Below, piece by piece: positions 1 through 11,806 of a stretch of 64,000 bases of DNA. The DNA is from Phaseolus vulgaris (lineage: Eukaryota; Streptophyta; Magnoliopsida; Fabales; Fabaceae). Location of the stretch: positions 12,130,037 through 12,194,036 of the forward strand of contig NC_023754.2 in the NCBI RefSeq assembly GCF_000499845.2, read 5' to 3'. Both the position numbers and the translations under genes were made by a program. How positions within the stretch are numbered: position 1 is the stretch's first letter; every line of letters begins with the position of its first letter. The notes beneath the pieces were generated by a model. That model made no database searches. It was not told where the DNA came from and saw only the letters and a list, made by a program, of their open reading frames with translations.

Positions 1-942
1 AACATTTTTATTTCCATCAAAATAGGAAATGTATACTTCAGGCTCTATAGAATAATATATAATTCTACGCTCAAAACACACCCCTTCTTTTCTTTGATAC
101 TTGGAGTCATAACTATTTTTCCTTTTAAGACTAGACTCTTCATCTTTATGACCCTTACCCTTATTTTCATTTATTAAAAAATTGGTTAATCATATCCTTA
201 AGATAATCAATTACAAATTTGTATACAAAATTCTTAACAATGGTGACTACTATATATATATTAAGTATATATGTTTTTATTAATTATCATTTGATACAAT
301 TTAATTATTATTATAATTAAATGTTATGTTACATTAAAAAAGGCAAAGATATAAACTATATTTAGTCAAAAGTGGCTTTCTTTTTTTATTTTAGCCAAGA
401 GTGACTTAGTATAAAAAAGTACTTGACGGGTTTATGAGTGATTACGTTCCGAAAGAATACTTTTACGGGGTTAGCTAAGAGTGACTGAGTTGAAAGAATA
501 CTCGTTTGAACTTCACAATAGTAGTCTACCTAGTGGAACTTGACTAATTGGTAAAGCATTGAACGTAGTTTGCATTATCAGACGAACCAATATGAAAAAT
601 TCAGTAAAATTTCCTTCCCTAATCTATTATATTTCTTGTTATTTTGTTTGTGTTAACTAAATAAGGAGATCAGTTGTGAAAATGGTTTTCAAAAAACGCA
701 CTTATAGATCGTTTGTCATACAAACCATCATTTGACTACCCATTACAAGCATTACTTTGGAAACAAGTTTTAAAAAGATTTTGAAAGACAATATAACCCT
801 CCCTTCTTATGTTTATCCTATTTCATAATTGGTATAGGAGCTCAGGCTTTATAGATTCAGCGCCTTCCATTGTCTAGAGAAAAAGATTTAACGTGGCAGG
901 AATGGAGCCACTTCAATTAATCACGGAAAGTTAACTAGGCTA
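1..942. other. AT-rich intergenic DNA, no gene seen
   Basis: No reading frame with recognisable protein similarity is visible on either strand. The only internal structure I see is an imperfect duplication around 390-500, where the phrase AAGAGTGACT recurs with similar flanks (near 397 and 476), preceded by a related AAAAGTGGCT. This looks like degenerate repeat sequence rather than a gene. Confidence 0.5.
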
Positions 943-1118
943 GTGATTTAATATACTACGCTAGTTGTGTACATTAATGCAGGGTAACCATATCATCACC
1001 CTTTATTCCCCTTGGTCCGCTGACCTTCCTCCAGACTCTATATCCAATCTATGTAACTATCCATATAATCTTTAAATTCACATAACATTTACTTTCTATT
1101 TTTTATACTTTATTTCAA
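943..1118 (+). repeat. Source copy of a 176-bp dispersed repeat
   Basis: This segment, from GTGATTTAATATACTACG to TTTATTTCAAA, recurs at about 2954-3136 with only a few substitutions, a 4-base insertion and one extra A. This copy has no flanking direct repeats, whereas the second copy is bordered by a 17-bp direct repeat, so this is the likelier source. No coding potential is seen. Confidence 0.8.
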
Positions 1119-2337
1119 ATCTCAATATCATATTTCATCTTCCAATCATTCTTCCACGTTTATTTTTCATACAAACCTTGCAACTAAAATTTATTAACAA
1201 AACTTTTCGCAGCATAATGACTACATTTCGAATATCCCATAATTTTAAAATAGTCTAAATTTTAAGACAACAAATACAATTTATTCAAATAAATATTTAA
1301 TATCAAATTATCAAGGTACTGAAAATTTGACATAATTGGATTATTTTTTTTTATCAAATTACACTACAATCTTCTAATTCAAAATACATATTCTAGTATA
1401 TTGTGTATAGATTTAAATCTTTCCCGTATTGTTTGACTTAAAACAATAAACAAGGTTGTTTTCCAGAAAAAACAGTATCAATACAAAATATTAAAATCAG
1501 AACGACAACTAGAAAAACATAATTCCCACATAAGAATTTGATAAGTAAACCAACAAACTTATTTTATTTATAATTTTTTCTACAAACCTTCAAATAAGGT
1601 GGTTTTCAAACCTATCCCTAAGTTTGTATACATAAGAAATCCATTTCTGGACTCAAAATTAGGCAAATTGTATACTTGGAGAAAAATTAGTCAAAATAGA
1701 TAGTGATTGGGATTTACCCACTTACCTTAATGAAGTATCAAAGTGATGGTACTATAAGATTGAAATGGAAGGATCAAAGTGATATATTCCCTTATTTAAG
1801 TTACCCCTATGAATGAATAAATCATAACTCTAACTCTAGTTGAATGAAATTATATGACTAAGAATTTAAATAAATAAGAAAGGAAGAGCATAAAAGAGGA
1901 AAAGAAAATACTGTGTTGAGGTTGAATACACGAGTCTTCCAGAAGTAGAGTCAAGTGTCTGAGTATGTGAGTCAGTAAAAATCTGACCAGAGTAATGTTG
2001 TTGATGAACGTGATAGACACTTGATGGTTATGTGAAATGTTTGAGAAATTGTATGAGAATTTATGAATTTTATGTATCAATTTGAAATTTAAATTATATA
2101 AAAAATTTGTTATAACTAGCTTACCCTATTATTTGTTTGTGTTTGTTTCTTTATTTGTGATGATCATGTTGTACACGGGAGCAAATGAGATTGCAGGTAA
2201 TAGAACTCCTAAGTGAGAAGCTGGAGGATGTGATAGTTTTAATTTGAATGCTCTGTTTTTTTTTAAAACTTTTGATGTATATATTAAAATCCCTATGAAG
2301 AGGGATATGTTTTTTAGATACAATTATGAGATAGTTA
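1119..2337. other. AT-rich intergenic DNA, no gene seen
   Basis: The stretch holds short frames only, none resembling a known protein. I see no terminal repeats or tRNA. It ends at the TATAT target duplication of the adjacent solo LTR. Confidence 0.5.
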
Positions 2338-2394
2338 TATATTGTACCGTCCCGTATCCGGGCGTTGACCAAGTCAAGGTCAAAGTCAACGGCT

Positions 2395-2515
2395 GGAGAG
2401 TCAAAGTCAACGCAAGGCGTCGCCTGGGTGGAGAGACGCCAAGAGGAAGCGTCGCCAAGGCAAGGCGTCGCCTAGGCGAAGGCGTCGCCCAACCAGGGCG
2501 TCGCCAGATCAAACA
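2395..2515. repeat. GC-rich GCGTCGCC microrepeat inside the solo LTR
   Basis: The nonamer GGCGTCGCC and one-base variants occur about eight times in about 120 bp, irregularly spaced. The overlapping open frames here are compositional artefacts, not genes. Confidence 0.75.
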
Positions 2516-2950
2516 GTGCTAAAGTAAGGCAATCACGGTGTGGTTCCCCGATACCCATGGGTAGGAAAGACCATGGAGGGAGCGACGCCGTGGGAAGGCC
2601 TCAGGTCCCAATAACACGGGGCAGCGATAAAGAGAAGGAAAAGGTGGCTTCAAGGCCATAGTAATAGTACCAGTGAAGGGCAGCCTGACTCGTGAAGTGC
2701 TCCTGCCGCCCCAGAGACGCCCGTGGGGCAGATACGACTCAAGAGGAAAGTCACGCCCAGGGCAACCGGGTGCAGGGTACAAAGGGAAGGCAGATACGCT
2801 CTCAAAGTAAGTGACTAGATACTTGGGGGCATGAGTTGGCACCCAAAAAGTCACCCCTAGCGCAGTAGCACTCTCAGCAGGAGGACTCACACGTAGAAAC
2901 GTCCCCAGATGGGCAGAAGCGTCCCCGGATGGGGTCATGGCGTCGTGAGG

Positions 2951-3136
2951 CTTGTGATTTAATATACTAGGCTAGTTGTGTACATTAATGCAGGGTAACC
3001 ATATCATCACCCTTTATTCCCCTTGGTCCGTTGACCTTCCTCCAGACTCTATATCCAATGTATCTATGTAACTATCCATATAATCTTTAAAATTCACATA
3101 ACATTTACTTTCTATTTTTTATACTTTATTTCAAAA
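2951..3136 (+). repeat. Inserted copy of the 943-1118 segment with 17-bp direct repeats
   Basis: About 180 bp nearly identical to 943-1118 sits inside the solo LTR. It is flanked by a perfect 17-bp direct repeat, GTCATGGCGTCGTGAGG, at 2934-2950 and 3137-3153. Only one of the two 17-mers belongs to the LTR, so the sequence entered after the LTR did and duplicated its target. There are no terminal inverted repeats. It could be filler copied during double-strand-break repair or a retroposed transcript. Confidence 0.8.
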
Positions 3137-3756
3137 GTCATGGCGTCGTGAGGCCCTCCACGTGTACGACGGCCAAGCCAGAATGGAAACACCCTTTAGT
3201 CAGGTGCCAGGTAATTAAAAGTTATTCAATACAGTTTCCCTTTTCGAGCATTCAGGTACTATAATGGCTCCCGAGCGTTTCAACGTCTTAAATGCGCTAC
3301 GTTTTCTAATTAAGCGCTTTAATGAGTGCGTTACGTTTGTGATTAAAAGCGCTTTAAGGCGCTGTAAATGCTGGGGTAGTTTAAATAGCGTGGAGAATGT
3401 TGGGAAAAGGGTTGGAACTTTCGGCAAATTTACCAGAGAACTCTCTAGTTGCTTGCTCGTGCTTCAAGGTTACGTACAAGTGACTGGGGAATATTTTTGC
3501 CTGAAGGAGACAACACACACATATACACAGTTCTTTTACCACCTTCAGAGTGCCATACGCGGTGCTCAGACACGTAGGTGGACAGTTTTTGGTGTTTCTT
3601 GCTGGCTGACTTGAGCGTCGGAGTGCACACGGCCGCTAGGGCGCCTTTTTGTCCTCTTTTTTGCAGGAATCCACAGGCAACCAGTGGGAAGGAGTCCCTA
3701 GCTGACGGTTGAGGTCGCGCACGAAGACGTCCCGGTCAACCGGACGGAACATATAT

Positions 3757-4825
3757 ATTCATATGTTAAGTAGATAATGTTTCTTTTACTTTTATTTTAT
3801 TATATATGGGTAAAAATTTAGGGATGTTACATTTGGTTAGAAAGCTTCGCTTAGGTATTTCTTTCTCTTAGTGTAGGAATTGTGAGGAAGATATGAGAGA
3901 TATGGTTGTATTTATAGGAAAAACATTGCACAAAAGGACAAAGATAATTTGTAAAAAAAATATGCCTTTAATCATTGCAATTACAATAGGTAGGTTGAAT
4001 TTGAAAGAGAAAAGGAAAAATCTTCTTGGGATTCGTCCACTTATTTTTATTGTTTCCAATTAGGACCAAACAATGAGCCTGAGCTCATGAGTTTGTAATA
4101 CACTATTTTGTTATTTTAACACTAAAAAAAATTATGTAAGCAGTGACGATTATTAAATTTTGTCATAATTATCTTTATAATATTACATCTTTATAACTGC
4201 TACAATTTTTATTCAAAAAGTGGCATTTACATTTTTCATTTTATAAATAGACTATATTCTCCCTCCCTTACGTTTTCATTCTCTCCATATCAATTATCTT
4301 TTTTGTGAATGAAAATTTAATTTCCTAAAAAAACTTATCAGTTCTCGTGTCATCTTCTTCGCGGTGGCACCGTCTTCTTTGTCTTCTCTGCATCATCATT
4401 TTCTCTATCTACTGCAATACCATCTTCTTCTCTATTGTCTAAAGATCTTGTTGTCCTTCTCGATGTCAACTAGTGTGATTTTCACAACACTCCACGATTC
4501 GTTATTTTTTCGTAATTCCTAAGTACTTGTTCTGTTATACTATTTTAGGGTTCACTATTTTGGAGTTCAGGGTTTTTTTGTTTTGGAGTTTTTACTTTAA
4601 GGTTTTTCTGCTTTGGGGTTTTGATATTTTGTTGTTTAACTTTGTTGATTTTCTATTTTGTTGTTTCTTTGTTTAGTTGTTTCACTATTTTGATTTTGTT
4701 GTTTCACTATTTTGTTGTTTTTGTATTTTGTTATTTTATTGTTTCATTGTTTTGTTATTTTTCTATTTCGATGTTTTTCTTTTTCCCTGTTTTATTGTTT
4801 TGCTATTTTGCTGTCATGGCATGGA
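3757..4825. other. Non-coding region with T-rich low-complexity tract
   Basis: No gene is recognisable. From about 4560 to 4815 the plus strand is a degenerate array of short TTTTGTTGTTTC/ACTATTTTG phrases, which produces a spurious phenylalanine/leucine-rich frame. A CACTA-like string followed by an A-run occurs at 4121, but I found no partner terminus. Confidence 0.5.
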
Positions 4826-4827
4826 CG

Positions 4828-6075
4828 CCCAATAAGTGTCAAATTTCATTAATATTTCATATTAAAATATAGGCACTTATGAGTATTAATAGCTAAAATA
4901 AGTATAACACAACCCAAAATTTATGAATTTATACCTTTCTACATATTTTATGATTTTAATTTTAATAGGAACGATTTTTTCCCAAATTTGGTGTTAATTT
5001 CAGTATTCTAGGGGAGAATGAAGATGATTCGACAAAAGAAGAATATACAAAGTTAAAAAGGGAAAGTTGGAATGCATCAACACTCAACAAGCTGCCAAAA
5101 CCCGTCAAAGAACAATCTCACCACCAGGGAAGTTGGGATGGACGACGTTTTGCTTTCTCAAGCGAGCTCATTCTCGCTTGAGCATGAATCCACTTAAGCC
5201 CAGACAAATTAGGTTAAATAGGGGGCTTGAGGCATAACCCTAGTGTGCAAGATTTAAGAGGAAAGCACCATTGAGTGACTTGTAACCCAATTGGGCGAAT
5301 AGGAGGTGTGAGAAATATTAGAGGAGACAGTTGTCAAGGAGAAACATCTTGGATCTTCTTTTTATGTTATCCTTGAGTGTAGTAGTCATCATGAGTGGTT
5401 AATTCTACCCTTTGGAATTGAGAGTAATTTGTTCAAACTCTGATCTATTGAGGTGATATCTGAATATAATATTCTGTTCTTGATTGATTATTGGTATTAT
5501 TGTTTTGCTTCTAATTCTTGATCTAGAATCTTAAATTTGACTGGAAAGTATTTTTATGGTTCTGAACTAAGCAATAATGCTTAACATATTTGAAGGTTAT
5601 GAATAGACTTGAAATGTTTATTGTTATTAACGTCTAATCTTAATTCTAAGTTATTTTTATAAATATGCGAGAAATCTATATTTAGGAAGCATCTTAATAA
5701 TTTTATGTGAGGAATCGATATAAATAATTTTTATACGGTCATTAATATCAATCAAAAGGCACAATATTACTTTGCTAATCAAAATACAAAAGAGTGAGAA
5801 AGATGAAACTCAATCCCTATTTTTCCAATTAAAGCAACAAATTCTTTGACTTGTTTTCTAACTAATCATTGTCATCACAATAACTTTCAGCACAATTTTA
5901 TTATTTTGTTTTATATTTAGCAAATATTTTACTTTGATTAGTAATAACTTTAGTTGAGATATTTCTATTCATTAAATTCATATTGAAAATCAATTATGAA
6001 ATAAGTTCATTGTAATTTTAATAGTTCTAAACTCGGATGAATAATTTTCATTGAAGTTTTAAAGTGTTTATAGAA
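4828..6075 (+). mobile_element. LTR-like repeat, copy 1 (solo or truncated)
   Basis: The sequence starts with a degraded form of TGATAAGTC and continues through TAATATTTCATATTAAAATA, a CTCGCTTGAGC microrepeat near 5160-5190 and a GGGGCTTGAGGCATAACCC block near 5220. The same series is found in reverse orientation at about 53600-54449, so this is a dispersed repeat family whose TG start and length suggest an LTR. No coding region adjoins it. The left edge is fairly clear from the alignment of the two copies; the right edge is a guess. Confidence 0.55.
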
Positions 6076-6985
6076 CTAAACTTAATTAGGTGACTAAGAA
6101 TCTAATTGCAATTATTAAAAATTTGCTAGGGACTAAAATACAATTATTAAAAATAGTCAAGAACTAAGTTACAAATAGTAAAAAAATAATTAAAGACCAA
6201 TTTATAGTTATGAATAAATATTTAGGGGTCAATTTGTAATTATTTAAAAATAGAGGGGTTAATTTGTAATGTTAAGAAATTTTAGAGGTTTATAGAAAAT
6301 TATGAAAAAAAAATTAGAGTTACAAAAAAAACACAATTTTGCTCACCAAAAATGTAAACTAAATTTTTAAGTCAAGCAAAAGTAAAACCTAAATAATAAT
6401 TAATTGCTTTTTTTTTTATATCATGCATATAAAAAAAAGAGCAGGTTGTCTCATATGTACTTTTATGTTTTTGGTCATGAGAATGATTCATGTTTATTTA
6501 ACTTGATCACGCCTTAAGCAAGGTGTTTAATCATTAATTAGATAATATTATTGAACTAATCTCAGATATTAGCTAACATATATTGTCTCTGGTTATGAAA
6601 TATAGTGATGATCTTAGTTTCTTAATTGCGTTAAGACTAAATATTCTCGTTCAAAGAAAATAAAAATAAGTGGTTTAGTCGACTATTGTTTACTTTAGAT
6701 GTGCTTGATTTGTCATTGTTCATTTTAGGAAGATGAGACCTAAAAAACTATTGAGAAGCTTCGTCTTCCTCTTGCAGAAGGCACTTCAACGCTCAAGTTG
6801 GTAAAGGTATTCGACACTCGGTTGTTAGAGCATTATACCAGATGATCCCTATGGTTATAAGAATGTGTGCTATTTATATTACCTTAGTGGGTTTTCCTTA
6901 TTGGGTCAGATTAGGGAGTTGGACTGTGTTTAGGGCTACATTATCTAGTCCTTAATCGTGGATTAGCTTCACTGACTCTGCTTGA
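6076..6985. other. AT-rich non-coding DNA
   Basis: No gene is seen. Around 6080-6300 there is a degenerate short repeat built on AATTTGTAATTATT and AATTATTAAAAAT phrases, which may be the internal edge of the neighbouring LTR-like repeat. Confidence 0.4.
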
Positions 6986-6987
6986 GC

Positions 6988-7945
6988 GTACCTGGATTTG
7001 AGATGTCGGTCGGTCCATTGAAGTGGACCATGATATTGGTCGACCCAGTGATGGGGACCAAGACAAGTAATCAGTCTTCCGGGCCTCACTGGTACACTTG
7101 CCCCCCAAGCTCGAGTATGATTAATCCGAAGAGTCTTTGAGAGTAATGTGACGGTCAGGCTCCCGAGATTTGACGCGGGGTGTGGCCTCTACCGGTCGGG
7201 GTAATTGACAAGTTTTGATGCGTTTACATGGACCAAGTCTTTAAGGTGTCAGTTGGGTATACCGGTTAAAGCTACTTCCTTTACCGAACCAAGTCTTTGT
7301 GATATCGGCACGGTATGCTTGTTGAGGGTTCATCCAGACTGAACCAAGTTGTTGTGGTATCGGCAGAGTATGCTTGTTAAGGCTTCATCTAGACCGAACC
7401 AAGTCTTCGTGGTATCGGCAGGGTGTGCCTGTTAAGGCTTCGTCCAGACCAAACCAAGTCTTGGTGGTATCGACAGGGTGTGCCTGTTAAGGCTTCGTCC
7501 AGACCAAACCAAGTCTTGGTGGTATCGACAGGGTATGCTTGTTAAGGCTTCATCCAGACCAAACCAAGTCTTGGTGGTATCGGCAGGGTATGCCTGTTAA
7601 GGCTTCATCCAGACTGAACCAAGTCTTGGTGGTATCGGCAGGGTATGCCTGTTAATGCTTCGTTCAGACCGAACCAAGTTGTGTAGTGTCGACAGGGTAT
7701 GTCAATTAAGGCTTCATCCATACCGAACCGAGTGTGAGGTATTGGCAGGGTATGCCTGTTAGAGCTTCATCTAGACCAAACCAAGTTAGGCGGTGTCAGC
7801 AGGGTATGTCAATTAAGGCTTCATCCAGACCGAACCGAGTGTACTTGAATTTTAGATGTCAGTTGGCCAATTGAAGCGGATCATGATATCGATCGATCCA
7901 TAATAGGACTGAGATAAGTAATCAGTCGTCCGACCCTCACAATAA
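6988..7945 (+). repeat. 55-bp minisatellite bracketed by a ~100-bp direct repeat
   Basis: From about 7228 to 7845 a unit such as AACCAAGTCTTGGTGGTATC followed by GGCAGGGTATGCCTGTTAAG is repeated around ten times. The spacing is exactly 55 bp in the best-preserved part (unit starts at 7451, 7506 and 7561), with more divergent units at both edges. The array is bracketed by two related segments of about 100 bp (6988-7095 and 7840-7945), sharing a block of the form TGATATNGATCGA followed by AAGTAATCAGTC. No gene is present. It resembles the tandem-repeat portion of a retroelement untranslated region, but no coding part of such an element adjoins it. Confidence 0.85.
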
Positions 7946-8348
7946 AATCATAAGCCCTCCAACCTAAGTGTTCTCATTTTACATAAACATGTAGTAGAAA
8001 TATGATTACGTGGTTTAAGAAGATATTACACATCACACATTACCAAAGCAGACTATGTAATTTACTACACAATTATATCTTTGATAGGTTATGTGGTCCT
8101 TTGGTTTTACAAGTTGGAATTAAATTTTAGTATAAGCTTGAACTTTGTTGAGATTGATATTTAATTTAAATCAACTTTTGTGAGTCCTAATATCTGTAGT
8201 TTAGTCAATCTGAATTTGAATTCTATTCAGTTAAGTTTATTTTTTCTTTGCATGAGTTCACTTCCATATAAATTATTCTCTTTCTCTTCCATATAAATTA
8301 TTTTCTTACTATTTATATGTTTTTGAGAATAACTCATTATATACAATC
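7946..8348. other. Non-coding AT-rich DNA
   Basis: Nothing recognisable beyond a short local duplication of CTTCCATATAAATTATT near 8265-8305. Confidence 0.4.
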
Positions 8349-8735
8349 ATTAAATAAAAACTAATTTTATAAATAAAAAATAATTAATTATTATATTGAT
8401 TAAATTATATATATTATTTTAGAAATTAAACAAAATATATTAATATCTAAACTAATTTCTAAAATTTTAAATTAATTTTTAATATTAATATTTAATTAGT
8501 TAAAAAGGTTGTAACTATAAAAAATTGGTATCTAATTAGCTATCAATTAATTTAGATTCTAAAATTGATAGTTACAACTTTTTTAAGTAATTAAATACTA
8601 ATTTTAGAAACTAATTTATAAATTTAGAAACTATTTTATATATCAATAATTATTTTTAGTTTTAAATTAATATTTAATTTAATTAATATAATAACTAATT
8701 TTCTTATATATTAAAATTAATTTTTATTTAATAAT
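8349..8735. mobile_element. Long-hairpin MITE-like element
   Basis: The two halves are imperfect inverted copies of each other over nearly their whole length, with the centre near 8540. The left end, ATTAAATAAAAACTAATTTT, matches the reverse complement of the right end at 8735. Near the centre GTTGTAACTAT (left) faces ATAGTTACAAC (right). At about 390 bp, AT-rich, non-coding and foldback-shaped, it fits a MITE. I could not settle the target duplication, so the superfamily is unassigned. Confidence 0.6.
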
Positions 8736-9443
8736 TTTTTTAACAAAGAATTAAAAGAATTATTTTAATAATGAATATCTTAATCTATTTTTTAAAATTA
8801 TTGTTTTGTTTTTAGTTTAAATGAATATATCCTATTAATTTTCATTTATTAACTTTATACCATCTTGTAACTCTTTGTCCCACTATAATATATATATAAT
8901 TTATTCTTTTATATTTTCGTGGAATAATTTTAATCTAACATGCTTTAATTTTCCATTTGTACTATTTCTTATTGAACTATTTAATTATTTATCTCTTTTA
9001 GTTTATGTTTTATATTTTATCCCTAAATTAAAATTTAATCATTAACAAAATTATCAATACTTAAAATAATCTTATTTAACAATTTAAAGTTTCTGTTATT
9101 AATTTAAAATATAAAACTATTTTTTTATAAGTCTACAATTTATACATTAAAAATAGTTATTACAAATTTTAATTATATAAAAAATATTTTTTTATAAGAT
9201 ATATAAAAATAGTAGACAAAATTTTATTTTATTTTTCATTCATTATTCCGTTGAACAAAAACGGACGATGTGGGATATGGTCGTAATATGACCGTTACAT
9301 AGTGGGATCCGAATTGTGAATGTTTTGAATTTCGTTGTTATTTTATTGTTGTAAGCACAACAATAGAATCCTTAAGCAACTAGTTCCCACAAAGGAAAGA
9401 CACTCTTTTTCACACTTTCCCTCTTTCTCTCTGCAGCATCACC
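8736..9443. other. Upstream region of the lipase-like gene
   Basis: AT-rich up to about 9240, then of more balanced composition up to the start codon at 9444. The 150 bp before the ATG contain pyrimidine-rich sequence (CTTTCCCTCTTTCTCTCTG) typical of a plant 5' leader. No convincing TATA box position could be fixed. Confidence 0.4.
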
Positions 9444-11806
9444 ATGAACAGACAAATCACAAGCCCAGTGATCAAAGAAGAAGAAGACGAAGGAACAAAG
9501 GAAGTGGTTCAAGAAAAAGAGGAAGGAACAAAGGAAGTGGTGGTTCAAGAAAAAGAGGAAGAAGCGTCTCACCCTTACGCCTTTCATGTCTCTGGTCCTC
9601 GCAATTTGACCAACCTTAACTGGAGAGACCTTATCAGTTCTAGCTGGTGGGTATGCCCTTTTCATGTTTTCCTTTAATTCTTCTGAATCTGAGATAAATT
9701 TAGGTTTTTGGCATGTGGGGTTGTTGCCTTTTGGACCCATTTGGCCAATGGTTGAACCTTAGTGTGGAAAGTGTAATTTGGCTTCTGGGTATGGTTGCCT
9801 TGAAGTTGTTAGTGTGATGGGATTTTAGATTTTAGCATGAGGCTGCAAAGTTTGAAAATGGGTTTGTAGGGAGTTTGAATTTTGGGGTTCGATTGAAAAT
9901 GTAGAAATTTTATCCGAAGGGTTTGAATTTCAGTCTTTTGGACTGAGAATTTTCATCAAATGTTAAGCGTAGCAAGATGTTTCTTGGATATGATCTAACT
10001 GATTGTTTGATGTGTATCTTCTTTTAGTTTCCTTATATGTTGATCGTTCATTTGCCTTATGGGTCTTTGACTTGTGTATTAATCTGGGCCTAACTTTTTT
10101 ACTTTGCGAGATTTAATTTGTTTTGAAGTTGAACTGGTTTAATTATAGCATTCATTCTTAGTTTTCTTTAATTAAGTATTTAGAATAGAATTTTTGGTCT
10201 GATCATTCATGCTGTGTATAACTTATATTTTAAAACTACATATTTTTTCTTGAATTTTTAAATTTATTATTCCTTTAAAGTAGGTCAAACGACCCATTGA
10301 CCCACAAATCTAACATAGCCAAATTGAACCAAAAATTCATAACCCCTTCAGAATATTTTGAATATGGATGAGATCAGACTGTGGTATTGTTATTACTTGG
10401 TTCGTTGGATTGGACCCATCAGATTAGATCGTTTATTTTAACATAAAAAATTTGAAAATCATAATCTTTTTCTCATTCATTCTTGTTCATAAAACTCTTC
10501 ACTACATGGTCTCTTTGAACTCTAGCAAAAGTGTCTTATTCTTCACAGATGCCATTTTGATCCTGATGGAAAAGCATCCAAGTTATACTGGCTCAGAGCA
10601 CATTCTTGCAATGTATGTGTATACTGATGAGTATTAAAACTCTTCACTACATGGTCTCTATGAACTCTAGCAAAAGTCCCTTATTCTTCACAGATGCGAT
10701 TTTGATCCTGATGGAAAAGCATCCAAGCTATACTGGCTCAGAGCACATTCTTGCAATGTATGTGTATACTGATGAGTATTTTGTTTGTATGCAGGAAGGA
10801 TGCAAATTACAAAAGAACTGTCATTGCTTGTTTTATACAGGCAGTTTACCTGCTTGAACTTGACAGACAGGAGAACCGAACACAAGAAAATGCTCTAGCT
10901 CCAAATTGGTGGATTCCCTTCAAGTACAAGCTCACACAAACGTTGATTGATGAAAGAGATGGATCCATTTTTGGTGCAATACTTGAATGGGACAGATCTG
11001 CAGCAATGGCTGACTTAGTACTAATTAGACCAAGTGGTGCCCCCAAAGCTGTTTTAGCTCTGAGAGGAACATTGCTCAAAAGCCCTACAATGCGAAGAGA
11101 CATCGAAGATGACCTTAGATTTCTTGCCTGGGAAAGCCTGAAGGGCTCTGTCAGGTTTAAGGTAGCTTTGGAGGTACTAAAATCAGTCTCGGACACATAT
11201 GGAAGCAGCAATGTTTGCATTGCAGGGCATTCATTGGGAGCTGGTTTTGCTCTTCAAGTGGGAAAAGCATTGGCAAAGGAAGGCATCTATGTGGAGACAC
11301 ATTTGTTCAATCCACCTTCTGTTTCACTAGCCATGAGTCTGAGAAACATTGGAGAAAAGGCTGAGTTGGTTTGGAAGAGACTTAAGTCCATGCTTCCTTC
11401 TTCAAGTAGTGAAGAAACTGAAGCTGTTAGCAGTGGACTGAAGAGTTGGATACCACGGTTATCTAGCTTCAAGAATGCTGGTTTTGGGGTGGGAAAATGG
11501 GTTCCTCATTTGTATGTAAACAACAGTGACTATATATGTTGCTCTTATACAGACCCTGAATGCTCAGAGGAGAAGAATGATGCTGAGAAGGAGAATGTTG
11601 GTCCAACAAATGGACAAGTTGCAGCAAAGTTGTTTGTGGTCACCAAGGAAAAGCAGAAATTTCATGAAGCTCATGCCTTGGAACAATGGTGGTCTAGTGA
11701 TGCACAACTTCAACAGGCTAATAGCAAACTCATAAGCAGACAGCTTAAATCTTTGTATACAAGTGCTGTTTCTTCGCCTGTAATGCAGGGAAAACTACCT
11801 AGGTAA
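9444..11806 (+). CDS. Class-3-lipase-like alpha/beta hydrolase (At4g10955-like), two exons
   Basis: The coding sequence is 9444-9646 joined to 10795-11806 (404 aa). Donor CTG|GTGGGT and acceptor TATGCAG|G keep the frame across a split Trp codon. The N-terminus is Glu/Lys-rich and holds an imperfect EGTKEVV repeat. It is followed by HPYAFHVSGP and, from exon 2, a PNWWIPFKYKL segment, a layout I associate with the Arabidopsis At4g10955 family (named GDSL in databases although the fold is alpha/beta hydrolase). The nucleophile elbow GHSLG lies at residues 212-216 with Ser214. A conserved VNNSDYICC segment and a late HALEQWW His are candidates for the remaining triad. No signal peptide is visible. 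The family is thought to hydrolyse lipid esters, but the substrate is unknown. The gene looks intact and is the best-supported host gene here; its 1148-bp intron carries a tandem duplication. Confidence 0.92.
10491..10780 (+). repeat. 145-bp tandem duplication in the lipase intron
   Basis: Two adjacent 145-bp copies (10491-10635 and 10636-10780), differing at only a few positions, end 14 bp before the exon-2 acceptor at 10794. Both copies are intronic. The short open frames inside them, which start from the repeated ACTACATGGTCTC, are fortuitous. Confidence 0.93.

Larger units (their letters stand above)
2343..3751. mobile_element. Solo LTR with 5-bp target-site duplication
   Basis: The segment begins TGTACCGTCC and ends GGACGGAACA, inverted termini that match at 9 of 10 positions and have the TG...CA form of an LTR. 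It is bordered on both sides by TATAT (2338-2342 and 3752-3756), the 5-bp duplication expected of LTR-retrotransposon integrase. No gag, pol or second LTR is adjacent, so it is a solo LTR left by LTR-LTR recombination. It is much more GC-rich than its surroundings and contains a GGCGTCGCC-type microrepeat (about 2395-2515). The length of 1409 bp includes a secondary 186-bp insertion plus a 17-bp duplication. Superfamily is not certain; Ty3/gypsy is my guess from the style of the LTR. Confidence 0.85.

Noticed and set aside
2519..2938. 139-codon minus-strand frame
   Set aside because: It lies inside the solo LTR and is explained by its GC-rich composition.
3821..3831. Alternative right end for the solo LTR at GGGATGTTACA
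   Set aside because: It resembles an LTR end, but the flanking five bases do not match TATAT. The end at 3751 gives better inverted termini and a perfect duplication.
9372..9740. 122-codon frame antisense to lipase exon 1
   Set aside because: Its Phe/Leu-rich product is the mirror of the Glu/Lys-rich exon; no independent support.
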